DNA of 64,000 bases from Paraburkholderia sp. SG-MS1. GTDB lineage: Bacteria > Pseudomonadota > Gammaproteobacteria > Burkholderiales > Burkholderiaceae. This document shows, piece after piece, positions 8,224 through 17,126 of the stretch (positions within the stretch are counted from its first letter, which is position 1; each line of letters begins with the position of its first letter). The notes beneath the pieces are model-generated. The model made no database searches, was not told the origin of the DNA, and saw only the letters and a list, made by a program, of their open reading frames with translations. The stretch is from positions 1 to 64,000 of the forward strand of contig NZ_NPIH01000174.1 in the NCBI RefSeq assembly GCF_012275575.1. The letters are read 5' to 3'. The translations under genes were made by a program, and so were the position numbers.

Positions 8224-9189
8224 ATGAGCAATGACGGTCTTATGGTTTTTACTGGCAACGCCAATCCCGCGCTTGCGCAGGACGTCGTCAAATTCCTCGA
8301 CATCCCGCTCGGTAAAGCAATGGTCAGCCGCTTTTCCGACGGCGAAATTCAGGTCGAGATTCAGGAAAACGTACGCGGCAAGGACGTTTTTGTCCTTCAG
8401 TCCACCTGTCCGCCGACCAATGACAGCCTGATGGAGCTGATGATCATGGTCGATGCGCTCAAGCGCGCATCAGCCGGGCGGATCACGGCAGCCATCCCGT
8501 ACTTCGGCTATGCCCGCCAGGACCGCCGCCCGCGTTCGGCGCGCGTGGCGATTTCGGCGAAGGTCGTGGCGAACATGCTCGAAATCGCCGGCGTCGAGCG
8601 GATCATCACGATGGATTTGCACGCCGACCAGATTCAGGGCTTCTTCGATATCCCCGTCGACAACATCTATGCAACCCCCATTCTGCTTGGCGATCTGCGC
8701 AGGCTGAATCACGACGACCTGCTGATCGTGTCGCCCGACGTGGGGGGCGTGGTGCGTGCGCGCGCGCTTGCCAAGCAGATGAATACGGATCTCGCGATTA
8801 TCGACAAGCGTCGCCCGAAGGCGAACGTCGCTGAAGTGATGAACATCATCGGGGAAGTCGAGGGCCGTACCTGCGTCATCATGGACGATATGGTCGACAC
8901 GGCCGGCACGCTTTGCAAGGCAGCCGAGACGTTGAAACGGTGCGGCGCGAAGCGGGTTTTTGCGTACGCGACGCATCCCGTCCTGTCGGGTGGCGCAGCC
9001 GGGCGTATCGCGGCATCGGAACTCGACGAAGTCGTCGTTACCGACACGATTCCGCTCTCGCCCGAATCGTTGGCCTGCAAGAAGATCCGTCCGCTCTCGA
9101 GCGCGAGCCTGCTCGCCGAGACCTTCTTGCGGATTCGACGTGGCGACTCGGTGATGTCACTATTTGCCGACAGTTATTCCCATTCCTGA
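8224..9189 (+). CDS. prs: Ribose-phosphate pyrophosphokinase (PRPP synthetase)
   Basis: 321 residues, full length for class I PRPP synthetase (ribose-5-phosphate + ATP to PRPP, cytosol). Seen: [13 protein letters not shown] start, ATP-site [36 protein letters not shown] flexible-loop motif, [17 protein letters not shown] metal site, and PRPP-loop [10 protein letters not shown] at about 225-234. The gene stands alone. In Burkholderia the housekeeping prs normally lies with ispE, a tRNA gene and the rplY gene (family knowledge), none of which are here, so this may be a second copy. The segments around 170-175 and 240-300 look slightly diverged from the conserved core. RBS AGGTG lies 5 bases before the ATG. 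Confidence 0.93.
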   Translation: MSNDGLMVFTGNANPALAQDVVKFLDIPLGKAMVSRFSDGEIQVEIQENVRGKDVFVLQSTCPPTNDSLMELMIMVDALKRASAGRITAAIPYFGYARQDRRPRSARVAISAKVVANMLEIAGVERIITMDLHADQIQGFFDIPVDNIYATPILLGDLRRLNHDDLLIVSPDVGGVVRARALAKQMNTDLAIIDKRRPKANVAEVMNIIGEVEGRTCVIMDDMVDTAGTLCKAAETLKRCGAKRVFAYATHPVLSGGAAGRIAASELDEVVVTDTIPLSPESLACKKIRPLSSASLLAETFLRIRRGDSVMSLFADSYSHS

Positions 9190-9384
9190 ACGGTCAAAAA
9201 TGATAATCAAAAACTGACGAGGCGCTTTCGAGCTTGTTGAGAACGATACGGTTCCGACTTTCGCTCACCTCTGTGTGCAAACGAACATATGCCGGGCGCG
9301 TTATCGCGATACCGTGCTTCGCAGGCTTTGCGTCCTGCGGCTGATTTGCGCGTCCGATATATATGAACCGTGGAGCCACATCGC

Positions 9385-11280
9385 ATGCATTGGTTACCGG
9401 AATCATCTGATTTTTCTGTTCAGCTGGGCTCCCTCAACGCCGCACATTCACAAGAGGCGCGCTGGCATGACTTCGTGAGGCTGGCGAACAGTCGACTCGA
9501 TTTTGTTCAAACGAATCGTCTTGACCGCGCATGTCGGAAGGTGTTCCCGGAGGTTGCGCGAGAAGCCACCGGCGAGCCGGTCCGGCTGGCCGTGTTCAGC
9601 GGTTCGACCACCGATCATCTGGTGGCTGCTCTGCGAGTTGGATGCCTGCGCCGCGGCATGTGGTGCGAGGTCCATGCGGGCGACTACGGTCAATACATGC
9701 AGGAGCTCAACGAACCCGAGTCGGCGTTTCACGCGTTCGGTGCGAACGTGGTGCTGTTTTCGTTCGATGCACGCACGCTGCTCGGCCAACCCGACGCCGC
9801 GATGGACGCGGCCGCCGCCAACAGTCTGGTCGAGCATACGATCGACATGCTGCGCGGGCTTTGGCGTCGGGCGGCGCACTCGAGCGCCGTGCAGGTGATC
9901 CAGCAGGCTGTCCTGCCAATCGCGCTGCCGCTCATTGGCAACAACGAGCATCGGCTGCCGGGCTCGATGCGCGCGCTCATCGATCGCGTCAACCAGCGCA
10001 TGCGGGCCGCGGCGGACGAGGACGGAGTCGATATTCTCGCGCTCGATGCGCGAATTGCGGTTGATGGTCTTACTGCATGGCACGACCCGATGCTGTGGCA
10101 TCGCGCGAAGCAGGAGATCTCGCCGGCCGCCGGGCCATTCTATGGTGAACTTGTTGCACGGCTCATCGCCGCGCGGCGCGGCCGTTCGTACAAATGTCTG
10201 GTACTCGACCTCGACAATACACTCTGGGGCGGCGTGATCGGCGATGACGGCCTCGCCGGCATAGTCATCGGCCAGGGCAGCGCGCTCGGCGAAGCGTACG
10301 CGTCGTTTCAGGACTACGCGAAAGACCTGTCACGGCGCGGGATCATCCTGGCCGTATGTTCGAAGAACGATGAAGCCAACGCGTGGGAACCGTTCGATCA
10401 GCACCCCGAGATGATATTGAAGCGCTCCGATATAGCCTGTCTCGTCGCCAATTGGGAAGACAAGGCGTCGAACCTGCGCCGTATCGCGCAAGCGCTGAAC
10501 ATCGGACTTGACGCACTGGTGTTTGCGGATGACAACCCGTTCGAACGAAATATCGTGCGGCGTGAGTTGCCGATGGTTGCAGTGCCCGAACTGCCGGCCG
10601 ATCCGGCGCTCTATGGCCGTTGTATCGCGGACGCCGGTTATTTCGAATCCATCGGGATCACCCCGGAGGACCGCGAGCGTACCGCGCAGTATCAGGGCAA
10701 TCTGCAGCGTGAAGCGTTGCGCTCCGCGGCGACCGATCTCGCCGGGTATCTGGCGTCGTTGGAGATGCGCCTCGAATGGCAGCCCTTCGATCTCGTCGGC
10801 CTGCAGCGCATCACCCAGCTGATCAACAAGACCAATCAATTCAACCTGACCACGCGACGCTACACCGACGCGGAGGTGACCGCCGCGATGCAGGAGAAGG
10901 GCGTGGTGACCTTGCAGTTGCGACTGACCGATCGATACGGCGACAACGGAATCATCGGGATCGTCATCGCGCGGCCGCGTGAACCGGGCGGCGGTGAGTT
11001 GTTCATCGATACCTGGCTGATGAGTTGCAGGGTGCTGGGCCGACAGGTCGAGCAAGCGACGATGAATCTGCTGGTCGCGCGCGCGAGGGAAGCGGGCGCA
11101 CGGACGCTGATCGGGGAATACCGGGCCACCGCAAAAAACGGCATGGTCCGGGAGCATTACCAGAAGCTCGGCTTCACGCGAATCGCCGAACATGAAGACG
11201 AAAGGACGACGTGGCGGTGCGTCACCACCGAATTCACGCCTTTCCAGACACACATCGAACCCGTAAGGACTGGATCATGA
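9385..11280 (+). CDS. FkbH-like HAD-domain protein (glyceryl-ACP synthase type)
   Basis: About 631 residues with the three-part FkbH layout. The N-terminal SGNH-like region (~65-240) contains AVFSGSTTDHLVAAL and NVVLFSFDARTLL. The HAD phosphatase core has DLDNTLWGGVIGDDGL at about 275-290, CSKNDEANAWEPF and VFADDNPFERN. The C-terminal GNAT-like part has LMSCRVLGRQVEQATMN and REHYQKLGF. Characterised FkbH proteins (FK520, tautomycin, oxazolomycin pathways) dephosphorylate 1,3-bisphosphoglycerate and load a glyceryl unit on a dedicated ACP. The start chosen is the ATG with GGAG 9 bases upstream; a GTG 15 bases earlier is possible. The stop overlaps the ACP start (ATGA). No PKS module follows; a membrane acyltransferase does, which suggests the glyceryl group goes to a surface molecule (inference). 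Confidence 0.9.
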   Translation: MHWLPESSDFSVQLGSLNAAHSQEARWHDFVRLANSRLDFVQTNRLDRACRKVFPEVAREATGEPVRLAVFSGSTTDHLVAALRVGCLRRGMWCEVHAGDYGQYMQELNEPESAFHAFGANVVLFSFDARTLLGQPDAAMDAAAANSLVEHTIDMLRGLWRRAAHSSAVQVIQQAVLPIALPLIGNNEHRLPGSMRALIDRVNQRMRAAADEDGVDILALDARIAVDGLTAWHDPMLWHRAKQEISPAAGPFYGELVARLIAARRGRSYKCLVLDLDNTLWGGVIGDDGLAGIVIGQGSALGEAYASFQDYAKDLSRRGIILAVCSKNDEANAWEPFDQHPEMILKRSDIACLVANWEDKASNLRRIAQALNIGLDALVFADDNPFERNIVRRELPMVAVPELPADPALYGRCIADAGYFESIGITPEDRERTAQYQGNLQREALRSAATDLAGYLASLEMRLEWQPFDLVGLQRITQLINKTNQFNLTTRRYTDAEVTAAMQEKGVVTLQLRLTDRYGDNGIIGIVIARPREPGGGELFIDTWLMSCRVLGRQVEQATMNLLVARAREAGARTLIGEYRATAKNGMVREHYQKLGFTRIAEHEDERTTWRCVTTEFTPFQTHIEPVRTGS

Positions 11281-11534
11281 CGGACACTATTAGCACTGAC
11301 GACATTCTCGGCAAAGTGACCGAGATCTTCCGCGAGATCTTCGACGACGACGATCTGGTCCTGACAATGGACAGTACCGCTGACGACATCGACAAATGGG
11401 ATTCCCTGAATCACATCAGCATCATCATCGCTTGCGAAATGCGCTTCAAGGTCAAGTTTCAGACGGCTGAAATCGAGAGTCTGAAGGATGTCGGCGAGCT
11501 GGTCGATCTGATCCGCAGCAAACAGTCGCAATAA
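11277..11534 (+). CDS. Acyl carrier protein partner of the FkbH-like enzyme
   Basis: 85-residue stand-alone carrier protein. The phosphopantetheine serine is S43 in DIDKWDSLNHISII, and the rest has four-helix ACP character (KVTEIFREIFDDDDLVL; CEMRFKVKFQTAEIESLKDV). WDSLNH, in place of the fatty-acid-synthase DSLD, is typical of ACPs of FkbH systems and Dlt-like carriers. The ATG overlaps the FkbH stop by four bases (ATGA), which implies coupled synthesis and a one-to-one partnership. The next gene, an MBOAT transferase, starts 41 bp downstream. It is not acpP, because it lacks the conserved fatty-acid ACP sequence and the fab context. Confidence 0.92.
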   Translation: MTDTISTDDILGKVTEIFREIFDDDDLVLTMDSTADDIDKWDSLNHISIIIACEMRFKVKFQTAEIESLKDVGELVDLIRSKQSQ

Positions 11535-11575
11535 ACATTCGAATAACGACGCGCAAACTTCTGTGACAGGCCGAC

Positions 11576-13129
11576 ATGCTATTCAACTCGTATATCTTCC
11601 TGTTTGCGTTCCTGCCGATCAGCGTCGTCGGCTACTATGCGCTCGCTCGCGTCGCGGTTCGCGCGGCGGCGGCCTGGATCGCCGTCACGTCGATTGTTTT
11701 CTACGCATGGTGGAACGTCAGCTTCGTGTTCCTGCTGCTCGCCTCGATCGCGTTCAACTTCAGCTGCGGGCTTGTGCTACAACGGCTCGCGAACCGGCCG
11801 CGCATGCAGCTCGCGGCGCTGACGGGCGGCATCGCGGCAAACCTCGGGCTGCTGTTCTTCTACAAGTATCTGTTCCCGCTACTGGACTGGCTGTCGGAAA
11901 TCGGCATCGTGCCGCATCTGTCCACGACCAGTGTGATTCTCCCGCTCGGCATTTCATTTTTCACGTTTACGCAAATCGGCTATCTGGTCGATTGCAAGTC
12001 CGGCATTGCGAAAGGCAAGAACCTGCTTGAATACGTGATGTTCGTCACGTTCTTTCCGCATCTGATCGCCGGGCCGATCCTGCATCACCGCGAAATGATG
12101 CCGCAGTTCGAAAACCGCGAGACCTACCGGCTGAACCAGGAGAACCTCGCTGTTGGACTCAGCATCTTCACGATCGGTCTGGCGAAGAAGTTGATCATCG
12201 CGGACGGACTGTCGGAGACGGTCCAGTTCGCATTCGGTTTCCGCGACGCATTGCCTGCTCAAGCAGCCTGGTGCGGGGCGCTGGCCTATTCGATGCAGCT
12301 CTATTTCGACTTTTCGGGCTATTCGGACATGGCTGTCGGGCTTGCGCGCATGTTCGGAATCCGCTTCCCGGCTAATTTCAACTCGCCGTACAAGGCGACA
12401 TGCATCATCGATTTCTGGCAGCGCTGGCACATGACGCTGACCCGTTACCTCAATCTGTACCTCTACAACCCTATCGCGCTCTGGGTCATGCGGCGCCGCG
12501 CGGCGCGCGGCGCGCTGGTCTCCCGCAAGGCGACGGCGACACCGGCCGGCTTTGCGACGATGGTCGCGCTGCCGCTCTTTTTCACCATGACCCTCGCCGG
12601 CATCTGGCATGGTGCGGGATTCCAGTTCCTTGTATTCGGGTTGCTGCATTCGGCCTATCTGACGATCAATCACGCATGGCGGATTTTCGGGCCCAAGCAA
12701 GCGGCTGAGGCGCAACCGGGGTTGCGCCGGGCAAGCGTCGTCGTGGCGCAGTGGCTCGTGACCTATCTTGCCGTGCTGCTCGCGCAGATCATGTTCCGCT
12801 CGGCATCGGTGCACGATGCGATGCACCTGATCACGGGCATGTTGGGACTGCATCATCCGACAGGCGCACCCACTTACGAACTCGAGTCACTGCTCGCCTT
12901 CAAAAACTGGGTGAAGATCGGGATTGCGTTCGCCATTGCACTGCTGCTGCCCAACTCGAACGAGATCATGGCGCGCTATTCGCCCGTGCTCGACAAGGTC
13001 CGCACCAACCTGCCTGCCGCGCTGCAGTGGCGCCCGCAAGCGGGGTGGGGCGTCGCGATCGGCGTGCTTGCGGCGGCCGCGGTGCTGCATATGGCCGGCG
13101 CAACTGAGTTCCTGTATTTCCAGTTCTAA
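11576..13129 (+). CDS. MBOAT-family membrane O-acyltransferase (AlgI/DltB-like)
   Basis: 517 residues, about a dozen hydrophobic segments. Family motifs: FFPHLIAGPILHHREMMPQF at 159-178, MQLYFDFSGYSDMAVGLARM at 240-259, WQRWHMTLTRYL at 281-292 and the catalytic histidine H345 in TLAGIWHGAGFQFLVFGLLH. MBOAT proteins such as AlgI and DltB carry acyl groups from a cytosolic donor across the inner membrane to an extracytoplasmic acceptor, usually with an SGNH-type partner protein. Here that partner is encoded 19 bp downstream, and the likely donor ACP 41 bp upstream. The RBS is weak. An alginate role is unlikely: no other alg gene is present. Confidence 0.92.
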   Translation: MLFNSYIFLFAFLPISVVGYYALARVAVRAAAAWIAVTSIVFYAWWNVSFVFLLLASIAFNFSCGLVLQRLANRPRMQLAALTGGIAANLGLLFFYKYLFPLLDWLSEIGIVPHLSTTSVILPLGISFFTFTQIGYLVDCKSGIAKGKNLLEYVMFVTFFPHLIAGPILHHREMMPQFENRETYRLNQENLAVGLSIFTIGLAKKLIIADGLSETVQFAFGFRDALPAQAAWCGALAYSMQLYFDFSGYSDMAVGLARMFGIRFPANFNSPYKATCIIDFWQRWHMTLTRYLNLYLYNPIALWVMRRRAARGALVSRKATATPAGFATMVALPLFFTMTLAGIWHGAGFQFLVFGLLHSAYLTINHAWRIFGPKQAAEAQPGLRRASVVVAQWLVTYLAVLLAQIMFRSASVHDAMHLITGMLGLHHPTGAPTYELESLLAFKNWVKIGIAFAIALLLPNSNEIMARYSPVLDKVRTNLPAALQWRPQAGWGVAIGVLAAAAVLHMAGATEFLYFQF

Positions 13130-13148
13130 CTGCAAGGGATCGTGATCC

Positions 13149-14165
13149 GTGAAAACGTCGGAGTTTGGCAGTTTCTTCCGTGCAGTCGGGCTGGTGTTCG
13201 TGGTCCTCATCGGCGCTTCGTGGGTGTGGGCCGCGCGAGGCCCGATGTGGTTTCTCGACCCGGAATACCCCATGTGGGTGGCGAAGGACGAAATGATCAG
13301 CGAATGCCGCAAGGACGCGACCGTGATCATCGGCGACTCGCGTGCCGTCGCGGGCCTGATACCGGCGCGTCTCGACCCGTCGACCGTCAATCTCGCGCTC
13401 GGCGGCGCCACGCCCGTCGAGACCTACTATGTCGCGCAGCGCATTCTGAAGTGCCCAGACCTGCCGCGCAAGGTCATCCTGTCGATCTCGCCGTATCACT
13501 TCGCTACGGCCGATTCGTACTGGACCCGTGCCGCGCTGTTCAGCTTCCTGAGCTTCAGTGAGATGGAGGAAGTCCGCAAGCTGTCGGAATCGCTGAATGA
13601 CAGATCGCTGTACTCGGTCTCGCAGACGGGATCGATCGAGGACCGCCTGACCAATTTCCTGTACGCGTCGCATTTTCCGGCGTTCTATACGGGCAGCATG
13701 AAGGCGGGGATGGTGTACCGGCGCAAGCACACCAACGACGAATGGCTCGACGAGGTGAAGCGCCAGCGCGGCTACCACAGCTTCGGTACCGACGACGGTT
13801 CGACCGCACTGAGCTTCGAAGTCACCGCAATGTCGGGCTTTCGCAGCAGACCCATCTTTGACGCCTACTTCGATCGCTTGCTGACACTGTTTGCCGAGAA
13901 AGGGATCGAGGTGAATTTCGTCCCGATGCCGATGAGCGATCTGAGTTACAAGGGACTGCCCGCAGGCTTCCGGCAAGACTACACCGCCTATATCGACGGC
14001 TTCAGGCAACGGCATCCGAATTTCCATGTGACGGGTGACCTGATACCTGTGTTGCCATGGAAGTACTTTGGCGACCGCAACCACCTGAACCGGGCCGGCG
14101 CGGAAGTATGGACGGGCACGGTCGCGCGAACACTCGGCATCAACGTTCAGGTCGCGATCCAGTAG
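13149..14165 (+). CDS. SGNH-like membrane-anchored protein (DltD/AlgJ-type partner)
   Basis: 338 residues with an uncleaved N-terminal membrane anchor (about 10-30, AVGLVFVVLIGASWVWA) and a periplasmic domain. SGNH block I is IIGDSRAVAG with S64, and the block V pair is D309 and H312 in FGDRNHLNRAG, so a full Ser-Asp-His set is available. Other recognisable pieces: NLALGGATPVETYY and VILSISPYHF. The GTG start has AAGGGA upstream; no better ATG exists. Position directly after an MBOAT gene is the classic arrangement of DltB-DltD and AlgI-AlgJ/X pairs, in which the SGNH protein completes acyl transfer to the glycan. Acceptor unknown. Confidence 0.8.
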   Translation: MKTSEFGSFFRAVGLVFVVLIGASWVWAARGPMWFLDPEYPMWVAKDEMISECRKDATVIIGDSRAVAGLIPARLDPSTVNLALGGATPVETYYVAQRILKCPDLPRKVILSISPYHFATADSYWTRAALFSFLSFSEMEEVRKLSESLNDRSLYSVSQTGSIEDRLTNFLYASHFPAFYTGSMKAGMVYRRKHTNDEWLDEVKRQRGYHSFGTDDGSTALSFEVTAMSGFRSRPIFDAYFDRLLTLFAEKGIEVNFVPMPMSDLSYKGLPAGFRQDYTAYIDGFRQRHPNFHVTGDLIPVLPWKYFGDRNHLNRAGAEVWTGTVARTLGINVQVAIQ

Positions 14166-14225
14166 CTGGGAAATTGCAGGAATCGGCACTTCGATGATCC
14201 AAAAATGGATGAGAGTGAGGGCTCC

Positions 14226-15590
14226 ATGAATCAGACGGGTTCGTTGCGGCGAACAGTGTTGGCCACACTGTTCTTTATCGTCATCAGCGCGGTCGTATTG
14301 AGCGTGCTTCAGTCGCGTCTCGGCTTTCAGAATACGTTGACCACGATGCGCCAGATGCTGGTCATCAGCGATGGCCACGACTGGTATGGCAAGGATTCCT
14401 GGCAATTCATGCTGAAAGCCTATTTGCAGGTTCACCAACATCCCGGCCAGGATCTTTACGATGCGGTGTTCTTTGCGCAGCACGAAAAATTCCAGTATCC
14501 GCCGACGTCGCTGCTGTTTTTCGAGCTTTTTGACAAGCTGCATAGGCTCGACTTTTGGCATCTCAACCTGTTCAACCACCTGATCGTCCTGCTCACCGCC
14601 TTGGGCATGGCTCGCCTGTCCGTCGTGATGGCGACCGAACTGGGCCTCGAATCGATCATTACAGACGCGCGCTCGCGCCTTGCATTGATGGCCCTCGGTT
14701 TCGTGTCCACGTGGTTCTTCTATCCGGTGATCTGGACACTGTATCTGGGTCAGATTCAGGCGTGGATAACCTGCGCGACGATCTTCGCGTGTATTGCCTA
14801 TGCCAGCGGACAGCGTGGATGGGCTGGCGTGCTGATGGGAATCTGCGCATTGATCAAGCCGCAGTTCGGGCTGTTCCTCATATGGGGACTGTTCCGGCGC
14901 GACATGCGTTTCGTGGCGGCATGGCTCGGCGTCGTCGTGCCAGCCACGCTGCTCGCGATCTCGATGTACGGCTTCGAGCAGTTCATCGGCTATCGGCACG
15001 CGCTTGCCTACATGGGGGCGCGAGGCGAAGCCTACTTCGGCAACACGTCGATCAACGGCGTCATGCATCGATTCTTTCAGAACGGCAATGACCAGGTCTT
15101 CTTCGAGGACCACTTCGCCGACTATCGACCGATGGTTCAGCAGGTAACGGTCGCCTCCGCACTGGTATTGATCGCAATCGGCCTGTGGTGGAGTTTCCGC
15201 AGCAGGAAAGAACCCCCGCTGCCGTCGTTCCTGCTGGCGCAGTTGTGCTTCACGGCAGCGTCGCCGATCGTCTGGGTGCATCACTTCGGCGGACTTCTGC
15301 CGTTGTTCATGCTGACGTTCCTCACGCTGCTCCGAAATGCGGAAAAATATGACGGCAAGGTGATATCGAAACCGTTGATCGTCCTCGCGCTCGCGTACCT
15401 GGTCGTCGCAAACGACAATCGCATCCTCAATCTCGCGCAAGGGCCCGTCAACCCGATCCAGATCTGCTTCCTTGTGGCCGCGGCCGTCGTCGCATGGCTG
15501 CTGGTTCGCGAAACCACACGCGCGGAACCCGCAACCCGCACCGAGCCGCGAACGCGAAGCCGGCGCTGGTTGGGCATGTCCCGCGGTTGA
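14226..15590 (+). CDS. Polytopic membrane glycosyltransferase, GT87/DUF2029-like
   Basis: About 454 residues with roughly ten membrane segments (e.g. 10-30, LNLFNHLIVLLTALGMARL, LMALGFVSTWFFYPVIWTLYLGQIQAW, VLMGICALIKPQFGLFLIWGLFRR). The pattern of a first periplasmic loop with aspartates after TM1, followed by LYLGQIQ and ALIKPQFG, resembles GT87 polyprenyl-phosphate-mannose-dependent mannosyltransferases. The ATG used here has GAGGG 6 bases upstream; a start 21 bases earlier is less likely. It lies 60 bp after the SGNH gene. It may build or decorate the glycan that the MBOAT/SGNH pair acylates (inference). Confidence 0.72.
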   Translation: MNQTGSLRRTVLATLFFIVISAVVLSVLQSRLGFQNTLTTMRQMLVISDGHDWYGKDSWQFMLKAYLQVHQHPGQDLYDAVFFAQHEKFQYPPTSLLFFELFDKLHRLDFWHLNLFNHLIVLLTALGMARLSVVMATELGLESIITDARSRLALMALGFVSTWFFYPVIWTLYLGQIQAWITCATIFACIAYASGQRGWAGVLMGICALIKPQFGLFLIWGLFRRDMRFVAAWLGVVVPATLLAISMYGFEQFIGYRHALAYMGARGEAYFGNTSINGVMHRFFQNGNDQVFFEDHFADYRPMVQQVTVASALVLIAIGLWWSFRSRKEPPLPSFLLAQLCFTAASPIVWVHHFGGLLPLFMLTFLTLLRNAEKYDGKVISKPLIVLALAYLVVANDNRILNLAQGPVNPIQICFLVAAAVVAWLLVRETTRAEPATRTEPRTRSRRWLGMSRG

Positions 15591-15692
15591 GCGGTGTGAG
15601 CGCTTTGCGTCATGCAGGGGATGGCCGGCGGTATCGCCGCGCCTGTTTGCTGGACGGCCGATCAAGGAATTGATGATTAGGGGAGTGCTAGC

Positions 15693-17126
15693 ATGCCTGC
15701 ATCGCGACGTTTCAGGATCGAAGACCAGAATTCTTTTGCCCTCCTGTCGGGCGACAGCAATCCCGTGCATGTAGATGCATTAAAAGCCCGGCGTTCGCAA
15801 TTTGGTCGTCCCATTGTGCATGGAATGCATCTGTTGCTATGGGCGATCGAAGAAGGGCTCGCGGATACGCCCAAAACTGCGCTGGCCAAGATTTCGTGTG
15901 TATTCCGCAACCCCGTCCGGGTCGATGAAGAAGTACTTTTCCGTTTAGTAAAGGACCACGAGCAGCATAAAAAAATTGTTCTTGAATGCAATGGCGCGGA
16001 ATGCGCAACCGTTCATGTCGAGCTTTCCGCAAATGAGATGGATATTGCTTTCACGGACCGGTCACCCGGTATGAAGGATTGTCATGAGCGAAGCGAATCT
16101 TCGCTCGACAATGCTCAGGGAAGCATTCCTCTTGAGTTGGACACCGCGGTTGTGCGAGAACGATTCCCTGTTCTTACGCACAAAGTCCCCTTGGGACAGG
16201 TCGCCCTCATTCTTGCAACCACGCGGTTGGTAGGAATGGAATGTCCCGGATTGCACTCAATTTACTCCGGGCTGTCTGTCAGTTTTTCGCCTTCGTCCAA
16301 CACTGCGGAGAGTGAAGGAAGACTGGACTGGAAGGTTGTCAATTACGATGATCGCTTCCGCCGTTTATCTGTCGATATCGTTGCGGATGGTGCAACGGGC
16401 GTCATTCAAGCGATGTTGCGTCCCGCGCCGCATAAGCAAAAAACTTGTGCGGAGCTAAAGACGCTAATTCCCGACGCTGAAATGTTTGCTGGGCAGCGCG
16501 CGCTCGTCATAGGCGGATCGCGAGGACTCGGTGAATTGTGCGCCAAAATTCTGGCGGTGGGTGGAGCCGACGTGCGTCTTACTTATCATCGCGGCAAGGA
16601 CGATGCGCAAGCGGTCGTTGCCGATATCAACAACGGCCCAGGCAAGTCGGCCAGCCTCGCCTACGATATGTTCGATCCGCCAGAGGATCTCCAGAAGGGG
16701 CTTGGCGATGGATGGACGCCCACCCATGTCTACTATTTTGCAACTCCGCCGATTTTTGTTGCAACCCGCGGTAAGTTTTCCAGTGACTTGTTCGCGCGGT
16801 TCTCCCGATACTACGTCGAAGGCTTTTATACGTGCTGGCAATCCATACGCCAGATCACGCCAGAAAAATTCACCATGTTTTATCCGTCGTCGGTCGCTGT
16901 CGAAACGCCATATCTGAACATGGGCGAATATGCTGCCGCCAAAGCGGCCGGGGAAAATCTCTGTAGTTATCTTTGCACGTGCGACAAAAAGCTGACGATC
17001 AAAGTTGTACGTTTACCTCGTCTGCCATCCGATCAGACGCTCAGCATTGTGGAAGTCAAAACACATGACCCGGTGGAAACCATTTTGGGCGTGCTGGGCG
17101 AATTCAGGAGCGAGCAGCTCGCGTGA
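15693..17126 (+). CDS. Double-hotdog (MaoC-like) dehydratase fused to an SDR reductase
   Basis: 477 residues. Residues 1-110 are a MaoC/R-hydratase hotdog with D21, H26 and H43 (SGDSNPVHVDA and GRPIVHGMH). Residues ~150-245 resemble a second, degenerate hotdog (YSGLSVSFSP). From 265 on there is an SDR fold: GGSRGLGELCAK at 274-285 for NAD(P), and Y413/K417 in GEYAAAKAAG. The fusion could hydrate/dehydrate and reduce an acyl thioester, perhaps the ACP-bound unit made upstream. The base composition is visibly poorer in GC than its neighbours, suggesting later acquisition. The RBS is AGGGGAGTG, 9 bases upstream. The 3' end overlaps the convergent monooxygenase gene by 23 bp. Confidence 0.8.
   Translation: MPASRRFRIEDQNSFALLSGDSNPVHVDALKARRSQFGRPIVHGMHLLLWAIEEGLADTPKTALAKISCVFRNPVRVDEEVLFRLVKDHEQHKKIVLECNGAECATVHVELSANEMDIAFTDRSPGMKDCHERSESSLDNAQGSIPLELDTAVVRERFPVLTHKVPLGQVALILATTRLVGMECPGLHSIYSGLSVSFSPSSNTAESEGRLDWKVVNYDDRFRRLSVDIVADGATGVIQAMLRPAPHKQKTCAELKTLIPDAEMFAGQRALVIGGSRGLGELCAKILAVGGADVRLTYHRGKDDAQAVVADINNGPGKSASLAYDMFDPPEDLQKGLGDGWTPTHVYYFATPPIFVATRGKFSSDLFARFSRYYVEGFYTCWQSIRQITPEKFTMFYPSSVAVETPYLNMGEYAAAKAAGENLCSYLCTCDKKLTIKVVRLPRLPSDQTLSIVEVKTHDPVETILGVLGEFRSEQLA

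Noticed and set aside
11576..14165. Alginate acetylation genes algI/algJ
   Set aside because: No other alginate genes occur, and the MBOAT gene is preceded by an ACP and FkbH gene, which alginate loci lack.
12966..15770. Very long open frame (934 codons) on the minus strand
   Set aside because: It is antisense to the MBOAT, SGNH and GT87-like genes, has no RBS or known motif, and reads as Arg/His/Gln-rich low-information protein typical of GC-rich shadows.
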